A stretch of 64,000 bases of DNA from contig NZ_JAPEPT010000001.1 of NCBI RefSeq assembly GCF_026339995.1, positions 1,252,501-1,316,500 on the forward strand, in the 5' to 3' direction. This document shows positions 43,205-51,252 of the stretch, in pieces. The DNA comes from Streptomyces sp. NBC_01481. Its GTDB lineage: Bacteria > Actinomycetota > Actinomycetes > Streptomycetales > Streptomycetaceae. A program made the position numbers and the translations under genes. The first letter of the stretch is position 1. Every line of letters starts with the position of its first letter. The notes under the pieces are model-generated. The model did no database searches, was not told the DNA's origin, and saw nothing but the letters and a program-made list of their open reading frames with translations.

Positions 43205-44113
43205 ATGTCTACAGCGATCAGCTTCTCGGCCTACGGCCCCCCGGACGTGCTCACCGTCTCGCAGGTCGAGACCCCCCAGCCGGGGCCGGGGCAGGTCCGG
43301 ATCCGGGTGCGGGCCGCCGCCGTCAACCCGATCGACGTGCGGATCCGCGCCGGACTGATGGACGGCTTCTTTCCCGTCCAGTTCCCGATGACCCCGGGAT
43401 GGGACGTAACCGGCGTCGTCGACTCCGTCGGCGACGGAGCGAGCGCCGCCGTGGGGGACGAGGTCTTCGGGGTCGCCTCCGTCGGCGGCTACAGCGAGCA
43501 CGCGCTGCTGGACCGGCCGGTGGCCAAGCCCGAGGCACTGTCGTGGGAAACCACAGCCGCACTGGTCACCGTCGGCGAGGCCGCGTTCCGCGCGCTGAAG
43601 CACCTCGGTGTCCAGGCGGGCCAGACACTGCTCGTCCACGGTGCCGGCGGCAGCGTCGGCACGATCGCCGTCCAGCTGGCCGCCGCCCAGGGCGTCACTG
43701 TTGTCGGCACAGTCGCCGAGGACGACATAGAGCGAGTCACCGCGCTCGGTGCTACGCCGGTCCGCTACGGCGACGGCTGGGTCGAGCGGGTCAAGGCCGC
43801 CGCCCCGGGCGGTGTGGACCGCGTCTTCGACGCTTCCGGCGCCGGCGTGCTCGCCGACTCCGTCACCCTCGTCGGGGATGCGGTCCGTGTCATCACCATC
43901 GCCGACCCGTCGTTCGCGCAGCACGGGGTGCGTTTCACCGGCATGGACCCGGCCGACCGCTTCCCCGAGTCCCTGCCCGTGCTGGCCGAGCTGGCCGCCT
44001 CCGGCGAGCTCACCGTGCCCGTCTGGCGGACCTATCCGCTGGCGGAGGCGGCCCGGGCACACGCCGACGTCGAAGCCCGCCGCAACGGCGGAAAGATCAT
44101 CCTGCTGCCGTGA
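43205..44113 (+). CDS. zinc-less NADP-dependent oxidoreductase (quinone-reductase-like MDR)
   Basis: A 302-residue medium-chain reductase without structural-zinc cysteines. Pattern: AYGPPDVLTVSQVETP, RVRAAAVNPIDVRIRAG, PGWDVTGVVDSVG, the dinucleotide motif LVHGAGGSVGTIAVQLA near residue 145 and the C-terminal GGKIILLP. It probably reduces quinones or enals with NADPH. AGGGAG lies 7 bp before the ATG. The divergent TetR gene and the triple operator point to inducible expression by a reactive compound. Confidence 0.9.
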   Translation: MSTAISFSAYGPPDVLTVSQVETPQPGPGQVRIRVRAAAVNPIDVRIRAGLMDGFFPVQFPMTPGWDVTGVVDSVGDGASAAVGDEVFGVASVGGYSEHALLDRPVAKPEALSWETTAALVTVGEAAFRALKHLGVQAGQTLLVHGAGGSVGTIAVQLAAAQGVTVVGTVAEDDIERVTALGATPVRYGDGWVERVKAAAPGGVDRVFDASGAGVLADSVTLVGDAVRVITIADPSFAQHGVRFTGMDPADRFPESLPVLAELAASGELTVPVWRTYPLAEAARAHADVEARRNGGKIILLP

Positions 44114-44276
44114 CCCGGCCGGGCCGGTGAGGAGCGAAGCGCGGGTGCCACGGCCCGACAAGGGCTGCGGTACCTGGGAGTTGTCACTTGGGACGCCGCT
44201 CGTCAACGGCACCTCGGTTCGTGGCAGGCTTGCCTCCGGTGCTCGTGCCGTCCATGGCGCGGGAGGAGGAGCGACG

Positions 44277-45152
44277 TTGACGTTCGTACGAGTGGGAGAC
44301 GTGCCGCACCATGTGGTCGTCGAGGGCAGCGGACCGGTCTGCGTACTGAGCGCCGGGCTCGCGATGAGCTGGTTCGACTGGGACCCCGTCGTCCCACTGC
44401 TCGCCCCGCACCGCACCGTCGTCCGCTTCGACCGGCCCGGGCACGGACTGAGCGGCCCTGCCACCGTGCCGCCGTCCGCGGCGGGCGAGGCCCACCGCAT
44501 CGCGGGCGTACTGGACGCACTCGGTCTGGACGGGCCCGCCACCGTCGTCGGGCACTCGATCGCCGGGTTCCACGCCGAGGCCTTCGCCCGGCTGCACCCC
44601 GCCCGCACCGCCTCCGTCGTCCTCCTCGACTCGTCCGTCGAGGAGCACGCGCGCGTGCCCGCCGCGCCCGCGGTGCGCACCGCCGCGGCCCGGGCACTCG
44701 GCACGGCACTGTCCGCCGCCGGAGTCCCCGCCGCGCTCGGCCCGCTCACCCGCCGCGCCGTGGTCCGCCTCTCCCGCACCGGCGGCGGCGACCCGGCCCC
44801 GGCCGCGCTCGTACGCCGCTGCTACGCCACCTCACGGGTGCTCCAGGGCGGCCTCCTGGAGAACACCCACTACCGCGCGGTCGCCGCCGAACTCCTCGGC
44901 CTGCGCGAGCGGTACGCCCTGCCCGACGTCCCGGTCACCGTGCTCGCCGCGAACGCCGCGGGCGAGCGCTGGCTGGAGCGCCAGCACGCCCTCGCCCAGT
45001 TGCTCGGCGCCCGCTTCGAGACGGTCGCACCGGCGGGCCACCTGGTGATGCTGGACCGCCCGGAAGCGGTGGCCCGGGCGGTCCTCGACGGACCGGCCGT
45101 GGCGAGCGCCGGACGGGCCGTACGCACGACATGGCCTCAGCCGTTCGCGTAG
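44277..45152 (+). CDS. alpha/beta-fold hydrolase
   Basis: A 291-residue alpha/beta hydrolase. The nucleophile elbow is GHSIAGF (Ser near residue 98), the oxyanion region RFDRPGHGLSGP precedes it, and a late VTVLAANAAGERW/PAGHLVMLDRPE supplies Asp-region and catalytic His. The start is TTG with GGAGGAGGAG directly upstream; upstream open sequence is arginine/serine-rich shadow. The substrate is unknown. The end overlaps the convergent CBS gene by 16 bp. Confidence 0.85.
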   Translation: MTFVRVGDVPHHVVVEGSGPVCVLSAGLAMSWFDWDPVVPLLAPHRTVVRFDRPGHGLSGPATVPPSAAGEAHRIAGVLDALGLDGPATVVGHSIAGFHAEAFARLHPARTASVVLLDSSVEEHARVPAAPAVRTAAARALGTALSAAGVPAALGPLTRRAVVRLSRTGGGDPAPAALVRRCYATSRVLQGGLLENTHYRAVAAELLGLRERYALPDVPVTVLAANAAGERWLERQHALAQLLGARFETVAPAGHLVMLDRPEAVARAVLDGPAVASAGRAVRTTWPQPFA

Positions 45153-45556
45153 ACCCGCTCCACAAAGGCGTGGATCTGCGCGTCGGACAGATGCTGGGCC
45201 AGATCGGCCTCGCTGATCATCCCCACGAGCCGCTTGTTCTCGATCACCGGCAGCCGGCGGATCTGGTGGCCCTGCATCTCCTGCAGCACCTCGCCCACGT
45301 CGGAGCCCGCGTCGATCCAGCGCGGCGTGCCCTTGGCCATGTCGCCCGCGGTGACCTGCGAGGGGTCGTGGCCCATGGCCACACAGCCGACGACGATGTC
45401 ACGGTCGGTGAGAATGCCGCAGAGCCGTTCGTTGGAGTCGGCTATGGGCAGCGCACCCACATTGAGCTGCCGCATCAGCTGCGCGGCCCGGTCGAGGGTC
45501 TCGTGCGCGGGGATCCACTGGGCCCCGGGGTGCATGATGTCTCTGGCTGTGGTCAT
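45137..45556 (-). CDS. tandem CBS-domain protein
   Basis: A 139-residue protein made of two CBS motifs: MHPGAQWIPAHETLDRAAQLMRQLNVGALPIAD with CGILTDRDIVV, and KGTPRWIDAGSDVGEVLQEMQGHQIRRLPVIE with RLVGMISEADLAQ. Such stand-alone pairs bind adenine nucleotides and sense energy or stress; many copies occur in Streptomyces. AGGAGG lies 8 bp before the ATG. Confidence 0.9.
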   Translation of the reverse strand: MTTARDIMHPGAQWIPAHETLDRAAQLMRQLNVGALPIADSNERLCGILTDRDIVVGCVAMGHDPSQVTAGDMAKGTPRWIDAGSDVGEVLQEMQGHQIRRLPVIENKRLVGMISEADLAQHLSDAQIHAFVERVYANG

Positions 45557-45665
45557 GGCTTCGTACCTCCTGGCATGCCTTGACTGCCCGAGCGAACCCA
45601 TTGTCATTGGGCCGTTCGGAGTACGCGACCGCAGCAGGTGGAGCTCGCGGAAGGAGCGCTTGGAC

Positions 45666-46094
45666 ATGGCACGGCTGACCCTGCGGATCACGGGCCGCGA
45701 GCTGCCCGGCAGCTCGTGCGGCGCGTACCGCCACGTCCACGTCGGTACGCAGCGCGGCAGCGAGCCCGACCAGCTGGTGCGCGCCGACGCGGCCGAGGCG
45801 GTCTTCGAGATACCCGTCGAGACCGTCACGGCGCCCGACGGCACGGCCGACTTCCGCGGGCCGTACGTCCAGGGGCGGCGCGGTGAGCGCTTCGTCTACC
45901 TGACGTGGGGTGAGCTGCCGCCGGGCGGATCGTTCGCGATGTTCCGGCGGGCGAAGCTCTTTCTCGCGGACGTGCCGGAGGAGGCGGTGAAGGGCGGCGC
46001 GGCGGAGGCGGGGCTGGGGCTGACGGACGGCGCGGGCATGCCGCTGTGTGCGGGGGTCCGCCCGCCGCGGATCGTGTGGCGGGCGGGAAGCTAG
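45666..46094 (+). CDS. DUF5990-like protein
   Basis: A 142-residue soluble beta-rich protein fitting what I recall as DUF5990: RLTLRITGRELPGSSCG, YRHVHVGTQRG, the FRGPYVQGRRGERFVYLTWGE block and RRAKLFLADVPE. Function is unknown. AAGGAG is 10 bp upstream of the ATG. It is followed directly by 250 bp of palindromic repeats. Confidence 0.75.
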   Translation: MARLTLRITGRELPGSSCGAYRHVHVGTQRGSEPDQLVRADAAEAVFEIPVETVTAPDGTADFRGPYVQGRRGERFVYLTWGELPPGGSFAMFRRAKLFLADVPEEAVKGGAAEAGLGLTDGAGMPLCAGVRPPRIVWRAGS

Positions 46095-46141
46095 GTGGGC
46101 GCGGGGTGCGCCTGCGGCGGGCCTGTTCCCCACCCCGCCCT

Positions 46142-46176
46142 CCCCCTACGGCCTGGCGGCCGTGGGAGGTACCCCC
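46142..46176. repeat. short G5-run hairpin repeat, inverted copy
   Basis: CCCCCTACGGCCTGGCGGCCGTGGGAGGTACCCCC-type sequence, the reverse complement of the element at 38080-38115 with almost no change. Confidence 0.7.
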
Positions 46177-46229
46177 ATCCCGTAACCAAGGGGCCGCCCT
46201 GACCCCGTATGCGACCTTCGGCCGCATGT

Positions 46230-46303
46230 CCTCAAACGCCGGACGGGCTGAACAATTCAGCCCCGTGGGGGTCCCCCCGGACGAAGTCTGGGGGAGTTTG
46301 AGG
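46230..46303. repeat. CCTCAAACGCCGG-type palindrome with nested G5 hairpin
   Basis: The left arm CCTCAAACGCCGG-ACGGGCTGAA is intact, but the right arm is broken: after ATTCAGCCCCG a G5 hairpin (about 46267-46294, GGGGGTCCCCCCGG...TCTGGGGGA) stands where other copies have CCGGCG, then TTTGAGG resumes. A nested insertion into the older palindrome is the simplest reading. A CCGGGGGC-GCCCCCGG hairpin follows before the DUF305 stop. Confidence 0.7.
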
Positions 46304-46346
46304 CGCGGGGGTCCGGGGGCAGCGCCCCCGGTTACGGCGCGGCGGC

Positions 46347-47027
46347 CTACGACGTACGAACCTCCGCGCCCCGCTTGTGCAGCAGGTCCACCATCAGCTC
46401 GACCTCCGAGCGCTGCGCCGCCACCATGCCCTCCGCCAGCGCCTTCTCAGGGCCGACCGTGCACTGCTTCGCGCAGCCCTCCGCCATCGAGATCCCGCCG
46501 TTGTGGTGGATGATCATCAGCTGGAGGTACTCGATCTCGGCCTGCTTGCCGCCGGCCTTGCCCAGCCGGTCCAGGTCCGCCCTGGTCGCCATGCCCGGCA
46601 TCAGGGCACCGTCCCCGGCCTCGGACGACCCGCCGTGCCCGGAGTGTCCGGACCCGCCGTGCGCGCCCTCCCCGGTCATCCAGGACATCGGCTCACGGTC
46701 CGCCGCCAGCTTCGGCAGCCCCCACAGATCCAGCCAGCCCAGCATCATGCCCCGCTGGTTGGCCTGGGTGTTGGCGATGTCGTACGCGAGCCGGCGCACC
46801 TCGTCGTCCTGCGTACGGTCCCGGACGATGAACGACATCTCCACCGCCTGCTGGTGATGGACCGACATGTCCCGCGCGAAGCCCGCGTCGGCCGAATCCG
46901 CGGACGGCGTACGCGATGTGGTGTCGTCCCCGCCCCGCGCCGAGGCCACCGTCGCGGCCCCGGCGAAGAGCAGCGCGAGCACGACAGCCGCAATCGCGGC
47001 CCAGTGCGTACGCGTCATGCGGATCAT
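46347..47027 (-). CDS. DUF305 (copper-associated) exported protein
   Basis: A 226-residue membrane-anchored or secreted DUF305 protein, a four-helix ferritin-like fold linked to metal and copper homeostasis. One N-terminal helix (WAAIAAVVLALLFAGAATVA) is followed by the two paired motifs FARDMSVHHQQAVEMSFI and EIEYLQLMIIHHNGGISMAEG with the conserved His pairs. A His/Gly/Ser-rich linker (HGGSGHSGHGG) lies between. The start overlaps the DUF3105 stop (ATGA), a standard pairing in Streptomyces. Confidence 0.9.
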   Translation of the reverse strand: MIRMTRTHWAAIAAVVLALLFAGAATVASARGGDDTTSRTPSADSADAGFARDMSVHHQQAVEMSFIVRDRTQDDEVRRLAYDIANTQANQRGMMLGWLDLWGLPKLAADREPMSWMTGEGAHGGSGHSGHGGSSEAGDGALMPGMATRADLDRLGKAGGKQAEIEYLQLMIIHHNGGISMAEGCAKQCTVGPEKALAEGMVAAQRSEVELMVDLLHKRGAEVRTS

Positions 47028-47665
47028 TTGCCGCCCAGTCCGTTGGTGCACGCGGCGCCCGGCTCGGGAGTCTGCGGGCCCTGCACGTACTTGGTGAAGA
47101 ACTGGCTCACGCGCGGGTCGCTCGCACTGTCGACCGTCACCTGCTTGCCCCAGGCGCTCAGCATGATCGGCCCGGCCTGGCCCTTGAACGGGCTCATCAG
47201 CGTGTACGGGGTCTTCTTGACCTTCTCGCTCAGCTTGCTCACGTCGCCCGCCGAAGCCTTGTCGTTGTACGTGACCCAGACCGCGCCGTGCTCCAGCGAG
47301 TGCACGGCGTTCATGTCGGGGATCGGCTCCTTGTAGACGTCGCCGTTGCAGTTCATCCACACCTGGTTGTGGTCGCCGCCGACCGGCGGCTTCATCGGGT
47401 AGGTGACCGCCTTGGTGACGTGCGTGCGGCCGAGCTTCTTCGCGTCCCAGCTCTTCTCGCCGGTGACAGGCGCCTTGGCCTCGGCGACCTTCTGGTCCTT
47501 CTTGTCCGACTCCTTGTTGAGCACGTAGACGCCGAAGCCGACGAGACCGGCCACGACGACACCGCTGACGGCGATCGTGATGATGCGGCTGCGGCGCTCG
47601 CGGGCCTGCTCGGCGCGGCGCATCTTCTCTATTCGGGCTTTGCGGTCGTTGGTGCGGGTAGCCAT
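47024..47665 (-). CDS. DUF3105 membrane-anchored protein
   Basis: A 213-residue protein with a basic cytoplasmic lead (RKARIEKMRRAEQARERRSR), a single helix (IITIAVSGVVVAGLVGFGVYVL) and an outside DUF3105 domain with PPVGGDHNQVWMNCNGDVY, VHSLEHGAVWVTYN and AWGKQV. Conserved Cys/His suggest a metal or redox role. It is translationally coupled to DUF305 downstream. Confidence 0.9.
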   Translation of the reverse strand: MATRTNDRKARIEKMRRAEQARERRSRIITIAVSGVVVAGLVGFGVYVLNKESDKKDQKVAEAKAPVTGEKSWDAKKLGRTHVTKAVTYPMKPPVGGDHNQVWMNCNGDVYKEPIPDMNAVHSLEHGAVWVTYNDKASAGDVSKLSEKVKKTPYTLMSPFKGQAGPIMLSAWGKQVTVDSASDPRVSQFFTKYVQGPQTPEPGAACTNGLGGK

Positions 47666-47722
47666 GATGTGTCGTCCTTCGTCAATGAAGTGATCAAGGG
47701 GCTGTGGGGGAGGCGGGACCGT

Positions 47723-48115
47723 TCAGGTCCGCAGCACTTGAAGGACGTGGAGGCTGGGAGCCCGCGGCTGCGCTCCCGAGCGGGGCAGCGAGGCCCCGGC
47801 GGGCGGTGCGCCGAGGTGCTGGGGCTGTGCCCCGGCCTCGACCGGCGCGTCCAGCGGGGGCGCGGTGAGTACGGCCGGTTTGACGAGCGGCATCAGGCCG
47901 CAGGCGCCCTTGTCGTACGGGCAGGTGTACTCGGCCGCCGCATTGCCGGACGCGGACGTGGAGCCGGACGAGGCGCCGGTCGCGGAGGCGGCGGCGTGGT
48001 GCTCGGCGGGCGGGCTCAGGCAGATGAAGAGCGCGCCGAGGAGCGTCGCCATGGCACTGAGCAGTGCCATGGGACGCGCGGTGTGCGCGATGTGGTTGAG
48101 CCGCGGACCCCCCAT
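47723..48115 (-). CDS. small secreted or membrane protein
   Basis: A 130-residue protein: one hydrophobic segment (ALLSAMATLLGALFICLS), then an Ala/Ser/Gly-rich stretch and a CPYDKGACGLMPLV motif with two Cys, ending in APSLHVLQVLRT. It resembles Streptomyces hypotheticals of the DUF6153 or copper-neighbourhood type. It is 57 bp upstream of the DUF3105 gene on the same strand and may be the first gene of that operon. Start ATG 48115 or the internal ATG 15 codons later. Confidence 0.6.
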   Translation of the reverse strand: MGGPRLNHIAHTARPMALLSAMATLLGALFICLSPPAEHHAAASATGASSGSTSASGNAAAEYTCPYDKGACGLMPLVKPAVLTAPPLDAPVEAGAQPQHLGAPPAGASLPRSGAQPRAPSLHVLQVLRT

Positions 48116-48352
48116 GGGCGCAGATCGTAGTGTGCGGGGGCCTCCGGCACCTCATACGGGGCTGCCAAAAAGCCATCGCCCGCCCTACCGGACGGGTTGG
48201 CAGGGGCCTCAGGGTCGTCTCGCCGCGGGCTCTGACCCACAATGGGCTCAGCCGGTACAGATGGCCGTGGGACGAGGCACGCAACGCGCCTGAAACCCAC
48301 GGATGGCATGCTCGTGCGGAGCAGGCGGCTTGACCAGCAAGGATGGGTGGAA

Positions 48353-49714
48353 ATGGATAAGCAGCAGGAGTTTGTGCTCCGTACCCTCGAGGAGCGCGAC
48401 ATCCGCTTCGTGCGCCTGTGGTTCACCGATGTGCTCGGCTTTCTGAAGTCGGTCGCGGTGGCCCCCGCCGAGCTGGAGCAGGCCTTCGACGAGGGCATCG
48501 GCTTCGACGGCTCCGCGATCGAGGGCTTCGCGCGGGTCTACGAGTCCGACATGATCGCCAAGCCGGATCCCAGCACCTTCCAGATTCTGCCGTGGCGGGC
48601 CGAGGCCCCGGGCACGGCACGGATGTTCTGCGACATCCTGATGCCGGACGGCTCGCCGTCCTTCGCGGACCCGCGGTATGTGCTGAAGCGGATCCTTGCC
48701 AAGACCTCCGACCTCGGCTTCACCTTCTACACCCACCCGGAGATCGAGTTCTTCCTGCTGAAAAACAAGCCACTGGACGGCACCCGGCCCACCCCGGCCG
48801 ACAACTCCGGCTATTTCGACCACACCCCGCAGAACGTCGGCATGGACTTCCGCCGTCAGGCGATCACCATGCTCGAATCCATGGGCATCTCGGTGGAGTT
48901 CAGCCACCATGAGGGCGCGCCGGGCCAGCAGGAGATCGACCTGCGGTACGCGGACGCGCTCTCCACGGCCGACAACATCATGACCTTCCGCCTGGTCATG
49001 AAGCAGGTCGCGCTGGAGCAGGGCGTCCAGGCGACCTTTATGCCGAAGCCGTTCAGCGAGTACCCCGGCTCCGGGATGCACACCCACCTCTCCCTCTTCG
49101 AGGGAGACCGGAACGCCTTCTACGAGTCCGGCTCCGAATACCAGCTCTCCAAGGTCGGCCGCTCCTTCATCGCGGGCCTGCTCACGCACGCGGCGGAGAT
49201 CTCGGCCGTCACGAACCAGTGGGTCAACTCCTACAAGCGCATCTGGGGCGGCTCGGCCCGCAGCGCGGGCGCGGGCGGCGAGGCCCCCTCGTACATCTGC
49301 TGGGGCCACAACAACCGCTCGGCGCTGATCCGTGTCCCGATGTACAAGCCGGGCAAGACTGGCTCGGCCCGCGTCGAGGTCCGCTCCATCGACTCCGGCG
49401 CGAACCCGTATCTGACGTACGCGGTGCTGCTCGCCGCGGGCCTCAAGGGCATCGAGGAGGGCTACGAACTCCCGGCGGGCGCGGACGACGACGTGTGGGC
49501 GCTGTCGGACGCGGAGCGCAGGGCGATGGGGATCGAGCCACTGCCGCAGAACCTGGGCGAGGCGATCGCGCTGATGGAGCGGAGCGAGCTGGTCGCCGAG
49601 ACGCTGGGCGAGCACGTCTTCGACTTCTTCCTCCGCAACAAGAAGCAGGAGTGGGAGGAGTACCGCAGCGAGGTCACGGCCTTCGAGCTGCGCAAGAACC
49701 TCCCGGTGCTGTAA
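48353..49714 (+). CDS. glnA2: GSI-family ligase, GlnA2-like (gamma-glutamylpolyamine synthetase type)
   Basis: A 453-residue glutamine-synthetase-fold ligase. Core motifs: GFDGSAIEGFARVYESDM (metal and substrate loop), the metal Glu set in THPEIEFFLL, HHEGAPGQQEIDLRY and the KPFSEYPGSGMHTHLSLF ATP/His segment, then NRSALIRVP and EVRSIDSGANPYLTY. The adenylylation loop NLYxLP of true GlnA is missing: the region reads PAGADDDVWALSDAE, so Tyr-AMP control cannot act. It matches S. coelicolor GlnA2 (SCO2241, from memory), shown to glutamylate polyamines. Its final 87 bp recur at 56013-56099; the copy here, with TAA stop, may have been supplied by the inserted element. Confidence 0.85.
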   Translation: MDKQQEFVLRTLEERDIRFVRLWFTDVLGFLKSVAVAPAELEQAFDEGIGFDGSAIEGFARVYESDMIAKPDPSTFQILPWRAEAPGTARMFCDILMPDGSPSFADPRYVLKRILAKTSDLGFTFYTHPEIEFFLLKNKPLDGTRPTPADNSGYFDHTPQNVGMDFRRQAITMLESMGISVEFSHHEGAPGQQEIDLRYADALSTADNIMTFRLVMKQVALEQGVQATFMPKPFSEYPGSGMHTHLSLFEGDRNAFYESGSEYQLSKVGRSFIAGLLTHAAEISAVTNQWVNSYKRIWGGSARSAGAGGEAPSYICWGHNNRSALIRVPMYKPGKTGSARVEVRSIDSGANPYLTYAVLLAAGLKGIEEGYELPAGADDDVWALSDAERRAMGIEPLPQNLGEAIALMERSELVAETLGEHVFDFFLRNKKQEWEEYRSEVTAFELRKNLPVL

Positions 49715-49748
49715 GCACAGGTCAGAGCGGTATTGCCTATTCAAGAAA

Positions 49749-49784
49749 CTCCGTGGAGACGACCACACGGTTGTCTCCACGGAG
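49749..49784 (+). terminator. hairpin after glnA2
   Basis: Perfect 12-bp arms CTCCGTGGAGAC and GTCTCCACGGAG with a 12-nt loop lie 35 bp after the glnA2 stop. It probably terminates glnA2 transcription. If the insertion reading is right, this terminator came with the element. Confidence 0.65.
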
Positions 49785-49877
49785 CCGGTATGTGGCCCTG
49801 GGCCGTCTGTGGGCCGTGGTGGGAGAAGCGAGCCCGTCTGGGTGTCGGCCCGGCTGGCTCCAAGCGAGGCCGTAGGC

Positions 49878-50369
49878 CTACAGCGCGTCGTTACTGATGT
49901 CGTCCGCGCTCACGGCGTGGTCTCCACGTCCGCGTCGACCATCGAGCGAGGATGCTGAACGCTGCCAATTGCTCAAGAGCTTCGTTCTCGTCCAGCTCGT
50001 GATCGATTTCGTGGGCGATGGGTTGCGAATCGCGGAGTAGACACCACGGGCGAAGCTGGCCGCACCTTCGTGACGGCTCCTGAACGTGTCGCTTCCGTCG
50101 TCGTCTCCGAGGCGGAGCCGTGGATGCCCACCGCTTGGGGGCTTGGTGGAGAAGGCCTCCCCCAGGAGCCTCGCCTCGGAGAGGTCCTTCCGCCCCAGCT
50201 TTGCCTGAGCCTGGGTGTTGACCGCCTTGGCTGCCATTCCCACGGCTTCACGGAAGTGCCCACTGCTCCAAAGCCCCTGAACGCTTCCCCACACCCATGG
50301 GTGCAACGTCGCAGCATCAAGCTGGGGTGCGCCGCTTCCGAGATTTTCGATCAGTTCCTGTTCAGCCAA
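49878..50369 (-). pseudogene. TIGR02391-family gene remnant, frameshifted
   Basis: The readable frame begins with ELIENLGSGAPQLDAATLHP and contains LHPWVWGSVQGLWSSGHFREAV, AVNTQAQAKLGRKDLSEARL and EAFSTKPP, matching the TIGR02391 (Ymh-like) C-terminal domain. At AIRNP the frame is broken: a single missing base at about 50019-50022 would restore IAHEIDHELDENEALEQLAAF, the family's normal ending. The N-terminal half is missing and its start abuts the truncated DnaB-N gene. Non-functional. Confidence 0.75.
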
Positions 50370-51156
50370 TCAGGCACGGATGGCGGTCATTGCCCACCAT
50401 GAGGTGCGGGCGTCGGCCGATGACCGTTCCGGCCGCTGACAAAAAGTTGGCCAGTACTGCGATCGGGTCGGCCTCGGTGGTGGGGTCCAATTCCCGTACG
50501 GTCTCACCAATCCAGCCGCAGAACACCGCCGGGTGCGGGGTCGGGCCCTGGCGGTGCGGACGGTGGATTCCTGGCTGTGGGTCGTAGAGAGGGTTCGGCG
50601 GTCCGGCGGTTCGCTCCGGGAGCTCTTCCAGGGGATCGCTTTGTTCCTTGACAAGCGCGGTGACCTCGTCGAGAACGGCTGCCCGAATTTCGTCAGTATC
50701 GCTGTCTGCGGACGATGCGGCCTGCATGAGCCGGGTTCCGGCCGCAATGAGGCGGCGCCGATTGGCCTTGTCCCGCACGATTTCCGCGTACCACTCGGCA
50801 TTCGCGACTGTGGGGACTTCGTTCACCAGCGTATGCAGGTAACTTGCTCCGCCGACACGGCTCAACTCGCCGCGCTTGTCCAGATGGTAGGCGACCGTGA
50901 TGGGGTCGGCCGGCTGCCGTGCTGCGTGCAGATCGAGAATCGCCCGGTGAATGGTCTCGTGCGCCGGACGGTAATGGTCGCCCGGGTCCACTACTGCGGC
51001 AACTTCCTCGATTGCATCGACGGAAAGCAGCATGGATCCGAGAACGGACTGTTCGGCCGTCACGTCGTTGGGCGGGGCCTGAGTGAAGTTTTCCGTGGTG
51101 CGGTCGCGCATCGGCAGCACATTGGCGTGCTGCACGGGCGCGGGTTCAGGTGTCAT
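50362..51156 (-). pseudogene. DnaB-N domain replication protein, C-terminally truncated
   Basis: 264 residues with a proper start (AGGAGA 8 bp upstream). Residues 30-150 are the DnaB helicase N-terminal domain (AEQSVLGSMLLSVDAIEEVAAVV, HETIHRAILDLH, GGASYLHTLVNEVPTVANAEWYAEIVRDKANRRRLI in parts). From about 205 the sequence FCGWIGETVRELDPTTEADP and NFLSAAGTVIGRR opens the C-terminal domain seen in ICE/phage DnaB-N proteins, but it stops at residue 264, before any Walker motif, where TIGR02391 sequence begins. A deletion fused the two. The DNA-replication or recombination function is presumably lost. Confidence 0.75.
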
Positions 51157-51252
51157 GCTGGGGGTCTCCTGTTCTGTCTTCGGGCAAGGGGAGACCGGGG
51201 GCGGCGGTGTGTCCTTGCACGGGAGTGCCGCCGCCCTCGGGCGTTCATCGGG

